A stretch of 64,000 bases of DNA from Myxococcales bacterium. Its GTDB lineage: Bacteria > Myxococcota_C > UBA6777. Both the position numbers and the translations under genes were made by a program. A model generated the notes under the pieces. The model was not told the DNA's origin. It searched no databases and was given only the letters and a program-made list of their open reading frames with translations. Location of the stretch: assembly GCA_020632975.1 (NCBI GenBank), contig JACKEL010000002.1, positions 1 to 64,000 of the forward strand, read 5' to 3'. Shown one piece after another: positions 8,265-16,755 of the stretch (positions within the stretch are counted from its first letter, which is position 1; each line of letters opens with the position of its first letter).

Positions 8265-9392
8265 GTGTCTTTGCAGAAATATCGGATGCTTTTTGTGGTC
8301 TTTTTCTTGTGCAGCTTGGGTTGTGAACCGCTCCCCACGCCATCTCAGCCCAGCCAGCGCCGCTCTTTACCAAAGCGCGCCACTCGAACAGTTCAGCCCA
8401 CCCAAGAAGACGCCCCCTCGCAAGACGACCTCAAACAACAACAAGCCGCCCTCCAAGCAGCCCGAAGATACGGAAAAAGGGGGCGTGGACGCAAACTTCG
8501 TCCTGTGTACTACGAACACAACATCCCCGCCAACCCACTCGCCCAAAAGCTCTGTGACGCGCTACATACCCTCCCTGCCTTGCGCAAAAAGCAGTGCTGC
8601 AAAGAGCGAAGCCTTGGTTATCTTCTTACCCACGAATGCACCCGAACCTTGAGCATCGCCTTGCACCAAAAGAGCCTCAAGTTCGACGCATCGCGCCTTC
8701 CCACATGCATCAAGGCCCTTGAACAAGCCCACCAAGGTTGCGCATGGATCGGGCCTTGGCCCCCCAAGACACCCCATGTTTGTTTGGGACTGTTCCAAGG
8801 GGCACGCAGCAAGGGGCAACGCTGCCGCTCATCGCTTGAATGTCAAAAGCCCCTGCACTGCCAAGGTCTTACCCCCACGCGACCAGGGCGCTGTAGGCCC
8901 CCCTTCTCCAAAGATACGCCGTGCAGCGTAAGCCCCGATCCACTCGCCGTTTACACGCGCCAAGACGATACAGAACAAACTCACCCTGTATGCCAAGGAT
9001 ATTGCCGCCGCTTTCGTTGCCAAGCCAAACATGCTCCCCAAAGCGCTTGTGTGACTGACATCCAATGTCCAAACGGACATTACTGCGACGGGAAACGCTG
9101 TATTCAAGGAGCCTTTGCTCCCGCGCAAGGAGCTTGTAGCGGTCGTTGTGCCCCTTCTTTTCGATGTTTTCAACGACGCTGTATCAAGCCCAAAGCCACG
9201 GGCGTATCTTGTACCTCCTCACTCGAATGTCAGGGGGCTTGCGAGATCGAAGCAGGCCAAAAGAGCGGACAGTGCGCCCCACAATGCGTCCATCCTCTCT
9301 TGCGACCCCGCCGAGCACGCCGCCCCCAACGACTTCCCACAAGTCACCCTCACAAGCGCCACGCCACCTCGCGACCAACATCCCGCCCTTGA
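8265..9392 (+). CDS. Cysteine-rich lipoprotein of unknown function
   Basis: 375 aa. GTG at 8265 is preceded by AAAGGA (8251-8256), and the resulting N-terminus is a lipoprotein signal with lipobox SLGC. A Gln/Pro/Arg-rich linker follows, then about 25 cysteines in modules such as CQKPLHCQG, CPNGHYCDGKRC and CTSSLECQGAC, resembling EB/Dickkopf-type disulfide modules common in myxobacterial secreted proteins. The last 35 residues switch to an Arg/Pro-rich composition, while a neighbouring frame continues to 9492 with more ordinary composition, so a frameshift or sequencing error near 9290 is possible. It lies 20 nt after the HupE-like gene and is probably in the same transcript. Confidence 0.65.
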   Translation: MSLQKYRMLFVVFFLCSLGCEPLPTPSQPSQRRSLPKRATRTVQPTQEDAPSQDDLKQQQAALQAARRYGKRGRGRKLRPVYYEHNIPANPLAQKLCDALHTLPALRKKQCCKERSLGYLLTHECTRTLSIALHQKSLKFDASRLPTCIKALEQAHQGCAWIGPWPPKTPHVCLGLFQGARSKGQRCRSSLECQKPLHCQGLTPTRPGRCRPPFSKDTPCSVSPDPLAVYTRQDDTEQTHPVCQGYCRRFRCQAKHAPQSACVTDIQCPNGHYCDGKRCIQGAFAPAQGACSGRCAPSFRCFQRRCIKPKATGVSCTSSLECQGACEIEAGQKSGQCAPQCVHPLLRPRRARRPQRLPTSHPHKRHATSRPTSRP

Positions 9393-9488
9393 CACAAAGC
9401 CTTTCTTCCCAGAAAAGCTACCTATCATCCCTTCCAACATCCCGAACCAACGAAGCCCAAGGGACGAACAAGCAAAGGAGACCTCACG

Positions 9489-10472
9489 TTGAGCAAAGTC
9501 ATGGTGGCAGGAGGCGCAGGGTACATCGGCTCTCACACAGTGCGACAGCTTCAAAAGAACGGATACTCCGTGGTTGTTGTGGACAATCTATCAAGGGGAT
9601 ATCGTGCTGCGTTGCCCAAAGAGATCGCATTTTACCAAGTGGACATCGGCAACACAGAAGAGATCGCGGCGATCTGTCAAAAAGAACAAGTCGAAGCTGC
9701 CCTACACTTCGCGGCTTTGATCGAAGTAGGCATCTCGCAAAAAGAACCCTTTTCTTTCTACGACAACAATGTCAAGCAAACCCTTGGACTCTTGGATGGA
9801 TTGCAAAAGGCAGGTGTGGGCAAGCTGATCTTTTCCTCGACTGCGGCTGTGTATGGCGTGGCCCAAGCCAAGCCCCTCTCTGAAGACGCCCCCAAAGCCC
9901 CCGCAAGCGTGTATGGACGAACCAAGTACATGGTCGAGCAGATCCTCGAAGATCTCGATATGGTGGGCGCGATGAGATATGTCGCCTTGCGCTACTTTAA
10001 TGCTGCGGGCGCGGACCCAGTGGGAGACATTGGAGAAAGTCACCGCCCTGAAACCCACCTGATCCCCTTGATCTTGCAAGTCGCCCTTGGACAACGAGCA
10101 TCCATCTCGATCTTTGGGGACGATTACCCCACCCCAGATGGCACTTGTATCCGCGATTATGTCCATGTCAACGATCTCGCAGATGCCCATATCGCCGCAC
10201 TGCAATACCTCGAAGATGGCGGAAAAAGCGACGTCTTCAACGTGGGTTCTGGCAGTGGTTACTCTGTCAAAGAAGTGATCGAGTGTTGTCGCGAAGTCAC
10301 AGGACACCCGATCCCTGTGGAGTATGCGCCACGACGAGAGGGAGATGTCCCCGTTCTACTCGCTGACACATCGCACATCCAAAAGGTATTCAACTGCCCT
10401 CCCCAACACGATCTGCGACACATCGTTGAAACCGCGTGGATATGGCATAAAACCCATCCCCACGGCTTTTAA
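9489..10472 (+). CDS. galE: UDP-glucose 4-epimerase
   Basis: 327-aa extended short-chain dehydrogenase/reductase that interconverts UDP-glucose and UDP-galactose for surface polysaccharide. Seen: NAD-binding GGAGYIGSH at about 8-16, SSTAAVYG (catalytic Ser/Thr), YGRTK at about 144-148 (the YxxxK pair), NVGSGSGYSVKEVI and the C-terminal CPPQHDLRHIVETAWIWH. Length is normal for GalE. The start is TTG at 9489 with AAAGGAGA at 9474-9481; nothing upstream in frame fits the conserved N-terminus. It is the last gene of the 2.9-10.5 kb run and may be only loosely connected to the genes before it. Confidence 0.92.
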   Translation: MSKVMVAGGAGYIGSHTVRQLQKNGYSVVVVDNLSRGYRAALPKEIAFYQVDIGNTEEIAAICQKEQVEAALHFAALIEVGISQKEPFSFYDNNVKQTLGLLDGLQKAGVGKLIFSSTAAVYGVAQAKPLSEDAPKAPASVYGRTKYMVEQILEDLDMVGAMRYVALRYFNAAGADPVGDIGESHRPETHLIPLILQVALGQRASISIFGDDYPTPDGTCIRDYVHVNDLADAHIAALQYLEDGGKSDVFNVGSGSGYSVKEVIECCREVTGHPIPVEYAPRREGDVPVLLADTSHIQKVFNCPPQHDLRHIVETAWIWHKTHPHGF

Positions 10473-10697
10473 TCGTCTGCTCCTCCCCTCTTCTCTCCGT
10501 TCGTTTGGCACCATCAAAGACGACGCTCCCCACGAAACTTCTCAACAAGATCCCACTGCGTTGAAGCACACTTAGCACCACAGAGCGATGCACTTGTGGA
10601 GGGTGACATCAAGCGCAAAACCTCGCCTGCTGCACTTCTTCTGCGATTTTTAACACCTGTTCAATCCGCTATCTAAAGCACTGTTATTCTTTGTTTA

Positions 10698-10727
10698 TTG
10701 CGAGAGTTATCCATCCTGTTGCATAAT
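10698..10727 (+). promoter_or_regulatory. Candidate sigma-70 promoter for the beta-helix/cytochrome pair
   Basis: TTGCGA (10698-10703) and CATAAT (10722-10727) separated by 18 nt, about 110 nt upstream of the ATG at 10837. By-eye match only. Confidence 0.4.
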
Positions 10728-10764
10728 GTCGAAGCTTTTCAAGAGGGATATCTCATGGTGGATG

Positions 10765-10813
10765 GTCCGTTAGTCTCGCGTCGTTGCTTGAAGCATCGCG
10801 AGGAACGTCGGAC
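10765..10813 (+). promoter_or_regulatory. Long imperfect hairpin in the 5' leader
   Basis: Nested complementary arms: GTCCG (10765-10769) with CGGAC (10809-10813), CTCGCG (10775-10780) with CGCGAG (10797-10802), and an inner TGC/GCA closing a small loop. It lies between the candidate promoter and the ribosome binding site, so it would be transcribed. No known riboswitch class is recognised. Confidence 0.4.
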
Positions 10814-10836
10814 ATCTTAGAGTGAAGGAGGGTTTG

Positions 10837-12111
10837 ATGACACAACGCAGGATGTTCGTTGCGTGTTTGTGTGCTTGTCTACTGTTGTGTGTGGGGGGCA
10901 GTTGGTTGGGATGTGCGCCGCCCGTCCCTGAAAATGAGATTCGTGTAACCATTGTAGAAGGAAGCGACCCCTATGCAGCGATCCAAGAGGCTCTGATCAA
11001 AGCAAAGTCAGGGAAGATTGTGGTGTTGCCTGAAGGGAAGTTTTCTTTGGATCGCAGTCTGTCTTTGACCGTGGATGGGGTGACTGTACGCGGCCAAGGG
11101 ATGGACAAGACCGTCTTGTCTTTCAAAAACCAAAAGGTCGAGGACAACAAAAAAGAAGGTGCGCAAGGGCTGCGTGTGCAAGCCAGCGGTGTCGTGCTTG
11201 AGGACTTTGCCATCGAAGACACACAAGGCGACGCGATCAAGGTAGAAGACGCAGACGGAATCACCTTTCGCAAGATCCGCGTGGAGTGGACCAAAGGCCC
11301 AGACAAAAGCAATGGTTCCTATGGTTTGTACCCTGTGAAATCCAAGCGTGTGTTGATCGAAGACTGTGTCGCGATTGCTGCGTCCGATGCAGGGATCTAC
11401 GTAGGACAGTCAGAAGAGATCATCGTGCGTCGTAACCGCGCGGAAAACAATGTCGCGGGGATCGAGATCGAAAACTCCAAAAATGCCGATGTGTACGACA
11501 ATATCGCGACAAAAAACACAGGGGGCATCTTGGTGTTCGACCTGCCCAAACTGCCGACAAACGGCAAGGGAACGCGGGTGTTCAAGAATATGGTCTTTGG
11601 CAACAACACAGCAAACTTCGCCCCAGAAGGCGCGATCGTCGGCAATGTACCCAAAGGTGTAGGGGTGATGGTGTTGTCGACAGACAGTGTTGAGATCTTT
11701 GAGAATGATATCAAGGACAACCAAACCGCCAATGTCTTGATCGTCAACTATGAGTTTGCTGTGGGCAAGTACGAAGACACCACCTTTGACCCTTACCCTG
11801 AAGGGATCTACATCCACGACAACAAGTTCGCAAACGGTGGCTACGATCCCTCTGGTAAAGACTTTGAGCTGCTTGTGGCGCTGATCGGCAAGCCCCTTCC
11901 CGACGTAATCTACGATGGCATCTTTGATGAGAAGAAGCAGGTGGATGGAAAGACCCCAGCAGAGTTGATGCTCTGCTTCAAAAACAATGGAACAGGCACT
12001 TTTGTGAACCTTCATGCCTACAAGACCATCCCCGAACCCAACAAAGACCCCAAACCCCACGAGTGTGAGTTGCCCGCGCTCAAAAGCATAGACTTCGATA
12101 AAAACCCATGA
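10837..12111 (+). CDS. Parallel beta-helix repeat lipoprotein (TIGR03805-like)
   Basis: 424 aa. The lipoprotein signal has lipobox WLGC, Cys 26. The mature part is a right-handed parallel beta-helix: DGVTVRGQGMDKTVL, GIEIENSKNADVYDNIATKNTGG and IFENDIKDNQTANVLI are typical turns. It resembles the beta-helix protein that in many proteobacteria is encoded next to an HNE_0200/SO2930-type diheme protein, and that partner follows here with a 4-nt overlap. Role unknown; probably outer-membrane-tethered and facing the periplasm or the exterior. GAAGGAGG at 10825-10832 supports ATG 10837 over the upstream GTG/TTG. Confidence 0.8.
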   Translation: MTQRRMFVACLCACLLLCVGGSWLGCAPPVPENEIRVTIVEGSDPYAAIQEALIKAKSGKIVVLPEGKFSLDRSLSLTVDGVTVRGQGMDKTVLSFKNQKVEDNKKEGAQGLRVQASGVVLEDFAIEDTQGDAIKVEDADGITFRKIRVEWTKGPDKSNGSYGLYPVKSKRVLIEDCVAIAASDAGIYVGQSEEIIVRRNRAENNVAGIEIENSKNADVYDNIATKNTGGILVFDLPKLPTNGKGTRVFKNMVFGNNTANFAPEGAIVGNVPKGVGVMVLSTDSVEIFENDIKDNQTANVLIVNYEFAVGKYEDTTFDPYPEGIYIHDNKFANGGYDPSGKDFELLVALIGKPLPDVIYDGIFDEKKQVDGKTPAELMLCFKNNGTGTFVNLHAYKTIPEPNKDPKPHECELPALKSIDFDKNP

Positions 12112-13223
12112 AACGTATCATATCCTCGCTCTATTCGCGCTTTGGCATGCTTCTATGTAGTGGTATGTTGGTTGGTTTATCAGCGCTGTTGTTGTGCGTG
12201 TCTGGTTGCGCGGAAGGTCCAGATGTCATGCGTATCCTTGCGCGGCTCGATGACCCCCCAGAAAAACTCTCGACGTGGCGCCTGTTTCGCGGCGAGATGA
12301 AGAGCCACACACTCAACCAAGGCGTCTTGCCCTATGACATCGCAACCCCCCTGTTTAGTGATTACGCCACCAAGTACCGCGCGGTGTGGATGCCCCCTGG
12401 GAAAAAGGCCACATCTGACGAAAAAGGGGTGTTTTCTTTTCCAGAGGGAACGGTCTTGATCAAGACCTTTGCTTACCCCGATACTTCGGGTTCAAAGCGC
12501 TTGGTCGAGACGCGTTTGTTGGTGCATAGCGCCACAGGTTGGGAAGCTTTTCCTTACGTGTGGAACAAAGAACAAACGGACGCAACGCTTGCGCTTGTGG
12601 GGGATACAACAGATGTGAAATGGTCGCATCCATCGGGCAAAGAGTATGCTTTTACCTACGTTGTCCCCAACGCCAACGAGTGTAAAAACTGCCATGAGAT
12701 CCAGAAAAAACTCCGTCCTCTCGGCCCCAAAGCCCCACAACTCAATCACTCTTTCACTTATGACGACGGTGAGGCCAACCAGATCAAGCGTTGGATCGAG
12801 GTGGGTTTCTTGGAGGACTCTGCGGCCTTACAAAAGAGCCCTGTGATGCCCAACTGGCTCGATCCCAAGACAGGAAGCGTGGCAGAGCGCGCTCGTGCGT
12901 ACCTCGACGCCAACTGTTCCCACTGCCACCAGCGCACAGGCCCTGCAAGCAACTCTGCTTTGTACCTCGATTATGCCACCACAGATCCCGCAGACTGGGG
13001 GGTTTGCAAGCACCCTGTCGCCGCAGGGAAAGGAGCAGGCGATCTGCGTTATGGGATCGTGCCAGGGCAACCTGACAAATCGATCTTGTTGTTTCGTATG
13101 CTTTCGGATGAGCCAGAGATTCGGATGCCAGAGTTGGGGCGTGTCGTTGCCCACCAAGAAGGGATCGAGTTGATTCGCGCTTGGATTCAAGAGATGAAAG
13201 GGACATGTCCAGAGACCCCCTAA
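12108..13223 (+). CDS. Diheme c-type cytochrome-like lipoprotein (HNE_0200/SO2930 family)
   Basis: 371 aa. The signal peptide has lipobox VSGC (Cys 34). The mature domain begins with LSTWRLF and LPYDIATPLFSDYATKYR, characteristic of the family, and carries two heme attachment sites: CKNCH near 191-195 and CSHCH near 270-274. The start ATGA overlaps the beta-helix stop, so the two are translationally coupled. Family function is unsettled; a redox or electron-transfer partner of the beta-helix protein at the outer membrane is the simplest inference. Maturation needs the cytochrome c assembly system, not present in this window. Confidence 0.85.
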   Translation: MKRIISSLYSRFGMLLCSGMLVGLSALLLCVSGCAEGPDVMRILARLDDPPEKLSTWRLFRGEMKSHTLNQGVLPYDIATPLFSDYATKYRAVWMPPGKKATSDEKGVFSFPEGTVLIKTFAYPDTSGSKRLVETRLLVHSATGWEAFPYVWNKEQTDATLALVGDTTDVKWSHPSGKEYAFTYVVPNANECKNCHEIQKKLRPLGPKAPQLNHSFTYDDGEANQIKRWIEVGFLEDSAALQKSPVMPNWLDPKTGSVAERARAYLDANCSHCHQRTGPASNSALYLDYATTDPADWGVCKHPVAAGKGAGDLRYGIVPGQPDKSILLFRMLSDEPEIRMPELGRVVAHQEGIELIRAWIQEMKGTCPETP

Positions 13224-13622
13224 AACACCTTGCGGCCTTGTGGGGCAAAGGCAAACAGGGGAAAAGGGGGTTATTTGTGAGGGGGTGGGTTGAAGGATGG
13301 TGTTTTGTGCGCTATGGATGTCCTCGAATTGTCGGCGCTTTCTATCATCTTCTAGCAGGTTCTCCAAAGATTTATGCGCCCTTTTGCCTTCTTGGGTGGT
13401 TCCTAAGCATCCTGTTTGTACACAAGAACTTCTCTGGGGGCTGGAAGCTTTCGATGTGTGTAAGAGAACGAAGGAGCGAAAGGTGACGCAGAGAAGTTTT
13501 TCAAAACATATCTCCTTGTTCTTTCTTTCTATTTTTCATTTTTCAGGGCTGCCCATTTTTTTCTGTCATAGTTTGTTGATGGGCTGGTGTTTTGGGTACA
13601 GGAAAAAGAGAGGAGCTTCGCA
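13224..13622. other. Intergenic region before the ECF operon
   Basis: Nearly 400 bases with no convincing gene; plus-strand open frames have no ribosome binding site and read as low-quality translation. The 3' end is T-rich and leads into the repeated promoter-like motif at 13564-13600. Confidence 0.55.
13564..13600 (+). promoter_or_regulatory. Repeated bipartite promoter-like motif, copy A (sigma operon)
   Basis: TGTCATA (13564-13570), 10 nt, GGGCTGGTGTTTT (13581-13593), 4 nt, ACA (13598-13600). Copies with the same spacing occur at 25569 and 32328. Taking TGTCATA as -35 and GTGTTTT as -10 gives a 16-nt spacer, normal for ECF sigma factors, and puts the transcript start near the conserved ACA, about 25 nt before the sigma gene's GTG. 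This suggests autoregulation. Confidence 0.65.
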
Positions 13623-14141
13623 GTGACGTATCGCGTCGATGCCGAGTTTCGAGCGTTGTTTGTTCGTTATCACGATGGTCTCTACCGGATGTTGTATCAG
13701 ATGGTAGGGGCCAGACAAGAAGCGGAGGATCTGCTTCAGGAGACATTTGTTCGGCTACACGATCACCAAGAGGAGGTCGAGCCAGAGAAAGCCAAAGCTT
13801 GGTTGTATCAAGTGGCGACACGTCTGGGGCTGAATGCGATGCGAGATACAAAGCGGCGCAATCGATGGCATCAAGAAGCCACACAGCAAGCCGAAAGCGT
13901 TGGCGCAACGATCACCAAAGGCGATCCAGCGACAACAATGGCGGTTCGAGACGCGCTCAACCAGCTTCCAGAACGACAGACAGAGCTTTTGTTGATGTAT
14001 GCAGCAGGGCTGAATCACGAAGAGTTAGCGGATGCGTTGGGTGTACAGAAATCCTCTTTGAGTCAGCTTTTGTTTCGTTCGAAAAAGGCGTTTGAACAAA
14101 TCTATACAGAGACTTCTACAAAACCAACAGGACAGAGATGA
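13623..14141 (+). CDS. ECF RNA polymerase sigma factor
   Basis: 172 aa. Region 2: FRALFVRYHDGLYRMLYQMVGARQEAEDLLQETFVRLH. Region 4: DALNQLPERQTELLLMYAAGLNHEELADALGVQKSSLSQLLFRSKKAFE, with the helix-turn-helix at LNHEELADALGVQKSSLSQLL. The start is GTG at 13623, supported by GAGAGGAG at 13608-13615. Its stop overlaps the start of the DUF4384 gene, the usual arrangement for a sigma/anti-sigma pair. Copy A of the repeated motif sits just upstream and would make the gene self-activating. Confidence 0.93.
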   Translation: MTYRVDAEFRALFVRYHDGLYRMLYQMVGARQEAEDLLQETFVRLHDHQEEVEPEKAKAWLYQVATRLGLNAMRDTKRRNRWHQEATQQAESVGATITKGDPATTMAVRDALNQLPERQTELLLMYAAGLNHEELADALGVQKSSLSQLLFRSKKAFEQIYTETSTKPTGQR

Positions 14142-15091
14142 TGGAACGAGAGCAGAAACCAGATGCCAGCCTGCAAACACAGGCAGCGCTGCTCGCTGGG
14201 CAAAAGGAAGATGAGCAGATCGAGCAAGAGATACTGCGCCAAGGTCTCGAAGAACTGGACCAGATGGTGAACGAAGGTCCATTTGCTTTGCTGCGCCCAG
14301 ATCCTGAAGAGATTCCATCTGCACCTGCTTCGTTGCAGCGACTCGAGTCCTTTTTGTTGCGACGCGACGAAGAAACCCAAGCCGCCCAAGCCGCTCAAGC
14401 AACCAAGACAGACGCTATGCCGGGGCTCTTGGCATCTTTTCAAAAGTGGATGTCGCGCTCAAGCGTGTGGATGGGGCCTGTCGTGGGCGTTGCCGCGATC
14501 CTTGTGGCACTGCCTTTTGTGTTGCCCACCAACCCAAACAAAGTGGGCCAACCTCCCCTGCAAAGAGACCCTGCACCACGCGACCGTGACCTCGTAGGCA
14601 AGGGAGAGATCGCTTTGCATGTCGATATGCTCCGCATCGCTTCGACGCAAACCAAGCAGGGTAACGACATCAGGCCCGCACTCGTGACATCACGCCAAGT
14701 CCTCCATCCTGGGGACTTTGTGCAGTTTCGTTACTCAGCGCCCAAAACGCTGCACATGATGATCGTCAGCCTCAACAGCAAAGGCGAGGTGTTTGCGTTT
14801 CTGCCCTTCCAAGGGTCACAAAGCACCCAAGTACAGGCAGGGCAAAAGCGCACGTTGCCTGCGGAGAGTTCGTACGAACTGGACGATTATCTCGGTTGGG
14901 AGCGCTTCTTTCTGGTGGCTTCAGAGCGTCCTTTTGCGTTTGCGGCGCTCAAAACAAAGGTGCTGCAAGCATACAAGCGAGCATCAAACAAAGTAGAGCG
15001 CGTGGGTTCTATCGAGGGCTCTTGGCTTGTCTTCACCATGTTGGTGAAAAAAGCACAGCGCACCCGATCTGCGGAACCTCTTCCTAGATAA
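14138..15091 (+). CDS. Single-TM DUF4384 protein, candidate anti-sigma factor
   Basis: 317 aa. Residues 1-108 are hydrophilic and helix-rich, predicted cytoplasmic. One membrane helix follows at about 109-131 (VWMGPVVGVAAILVALPFVLP). The extracytoplasmic domain at about 160-290 has DUF4384 features (LHPGDFVQFRY, LHMMIVSLNSKGEVFAFLPF). The ATG overlaps the sigma stop (14138-14141). Topology and coupling fit a membrane anti-sigma that holds the sigma factor with its N-terminus, but no zinc anti-sigma HxxxCxxC motif is present, so this role is inferred from context. The exported caspase-like protein follows and could process its periplasmic part. Confidence 0.75.
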   Translation: MMEREQKPDASLQTQAALLAGQKEDEQIEQEILRQGLEELDQMVNEGPFALLRPDPEEIPSAPASLQRLESFLLRRDEETQAAQAAQATKTDAMPGLLASFQKWMSRSSVWMGPVVGVAAILVALPFVLPTNPNKVGQPPLQRDPAPRDRDLVGKGEIALHVDMLRIASTQTKQGNDIRPALVTSRQVLHPGDFVQFRYSAPKTLHMMIVSLNSKGEVFAFLPFQGSQSTQVQAGQKRTLPAESSYELDDYLGWERFFLVASERPFAFAALKTKVLQAYKRASNKVERVGSIEGSWLVFTMLVKKAQRTRSAEPLPR

Positions 15092-15111
15092 GCGCTTGGG
15101 CGAGGATGATG

Positions 15112-16683
15112 ATGTTCCATCGAATGACAAGCATTGTTTGTTTTTTGTTGTTTAGTTTTGTGTGTGTACCGTCCGTTGAGGCCCGTGATGTGCGTGTAGC
15201 GTTGTTGATCGCGCATCAACATGGTTGGAAGAAAGACCCCTTTTTACGTTATGTGATCCAAGGCGACCTGCTTCCTTTGGCTCGTCAGCTCAAAAGCATC
15301 GGATTTGAAGTCAAGACGCTCCAAAATCCGACGCCCACACAGGTGAAAGATGCACTTGTTTGGGCCCAAAAACGGACTCATTCAAAGGCCCGTCCAGTGG
15401 ACACTTTTTTGTTCTATTACTCTGGGCACGCAGACCAAAAACAGCTTCATCTAGGACCCAAGACCAAACACCCTGTGACTTACACACATCTTGTCAGCTT
15501 TTTGCGGGACTTGCGCGTAAGACGTCGTGTGGCGCTGCTTGATGCCTGTTTTAGTGGTGAGTTGATTCGGGAGTTTGGGAGCATCCACGCTTACAGCCAG
15601 CTTGTCCGCAAAGGTGCACGTGGGATTCGTCCCCTCGATCTGAACAAGGCTTTCCCCAACCAAGGAGAACAAAGCGGCCTACAGATCATGACATCGAGCT
15701 TGCACACCTCTTGGGAGTCCCAAAAGTACAAATCCTCGGTCTTTACGCACTTTGCACTTGAAGGGTTGAAGGGGCACGCAGACCGCAACCGTGACGGGAA
15801 GATCTCGGTCGATGAGTTGTTCGATTACGTTAGCGACTCGATGGCCAAAGAGATCAACCAAAAACCGTTGTTGTTTGGTGTGGTTCAGCGTTCGCGTTCT
15901 TACGCACTGGCCCCTGCCTACCACAGTCGTTTGTGGATCAATTCGGATGTGGTGGGAACTGTTCGCGTGTCTGTGGGTAACTTCTTCTGGTCTCGTCAAA
16001 AGCAGGTACGTCGTCCCATCCGTCTTGCGGTGGTGCATGGTGTTGGACATGTCGAAGTACAGCACAAAGGCTCGTGTCGACGCCAACAGATCAACTTGCC
16101 CAAGGGCCGTATGGCGCGGCTGCAAAACAGCCAATGGCGTTCGATCCCTTGTGAAAAGCGAATGCGCGTAAGCAAGGGCATGATCGAGCTACCTTCACAG
16201 CTTTATGTTCCTCCTCCTCGGCCACGAGACTGGTCGATCAGCTTGCGGGGTTCGCTGGTTCAGGCATTGGCGCTGCGCGGCAACTTTGCAGGTGGAGGTC
16301 AAGTGGGTTTCTGGCATCGCTTTGGAGGTATCATCCTCGACAGCTACGGCACAAACCTTGAGTTTGAAGATGGAAACGCCCCACAGCTTTTTGTGCAGCT
16401 TCGTTTGACAGGTGGTTATCGATTTACCTTCGTCAAACAACTCGACTGGTACATGGGTGCATACGTGGGTGGTGCCCTCTTTATGCAAGATCTCGGGCGC
16501 CCAGGAAGTGTTGTGGGTGTACTTCCGCAGATCGGCGGTCTCACGACCCTGACATGGTGGTTGTCCCCAGAGATTGGACTGGATCTACAGGTCGATGCAG
16601 GTTTATGGATGGGTCGATTTGGTGGGAGTTTTAGCCCCTTTTTCTCTTGGAGCGCTGCGTTAGGCGTTCGATTTTTGCTGTAA
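15112..16683 (+). CDS. Exported caspase-family (C14) protein with C-terminal barrel-like domain
   Basis: 523 aa. Signal peptide 1-25 (ends VEA). The caspase-like domain (about 27-260) has the catalytic dyad: His106 in YYSGHAD and Cys146 in LLDACFSGEL. An EF-hand-like loop DRNRDGKISVDE lies near 224-235. A linker precedes a C-terminal region (about 365-523) of short amphipathic strands rich in Gly, aromatic and alternating hydrophobic residues, ending in a hydrophobic residue as outer-membrane beta-barrels do. Of three consecutive ATGs (15106, 15109, 15112) the last has the best distance to GAGG. Inferred: a protease domain held in the periplasm by an outer-membrane barrel. Confidence 0.8.
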   Translation: MFHRMTSIVCFLLFSFVCVPSVEARDVRVALLIAHQHGWKKDPFLRYVIQGDLLPLARQLKSIGFEVKTLQNPTPTQVKDALVWAQKRTHSKARPVDTFLFYYSGHADQKQLHLGPKTKHPVTYTHLVSFLRDLRVRRRVALLDACFSGELIREFGSIHAYSQLVRKGARGIRPLDLNKAFPNQGEQSGLQIMTSSLHTSWESQKYKSSVFTHFALEGLKGHADRNRDGKISVDELFDYVSDSMAKEINQKPLLFGVVQRSRSYALAPAYHSRLWINSDVVGTVRVSVGNFFWSRQKQVRRPIRLAVVHGVGHVEVQHKGSCRRQQINLPKGRMARLQNSQWRSIPCEKRMRVSKGMIELPSQLYVPPPRPRDWSISLRGSLVQALALRGNFAGGGQVGFWHRFGGIILDSYGTNLEFEDGNAPQLFVQLRLTGGYRFTFVKQLDWYMGAYVGGALFMQDLGRPGSVVGVLPQIGGLTTLTWWLSPEIGLDLQVDAGLWMGRFGGSFSPFFSWSAALGVRFLL

Positions 16684-16755
16684 GGCGGTGAGATCATGAC
16701 ATCCCCCACATCATACAGATCCGCCCATCCACTCGAAGGCAAGAGAGGTGTTGGC

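Larger units (their letters stand above)
10473..10836. other. Intergenic region with promoter and structured leader
   Basis: No gene is seen in these 364 bases. They contain a sigma-70-like promoter at 10698-10727 and a long imperfect hairpin at 10765-10813 ahead of the beta-helix gene. No clear galE terminator is visible. Confidence 0.5.

Noticed and set aside
13276..13306. Possible fourth copy of the bipartite motif (TGTGAG ... AGGATGGTGTTTT)
   Set aside because: The spacer is off by one, both halves are degenerate, and it lies 340 nt before the sigma gene behind a better copy.
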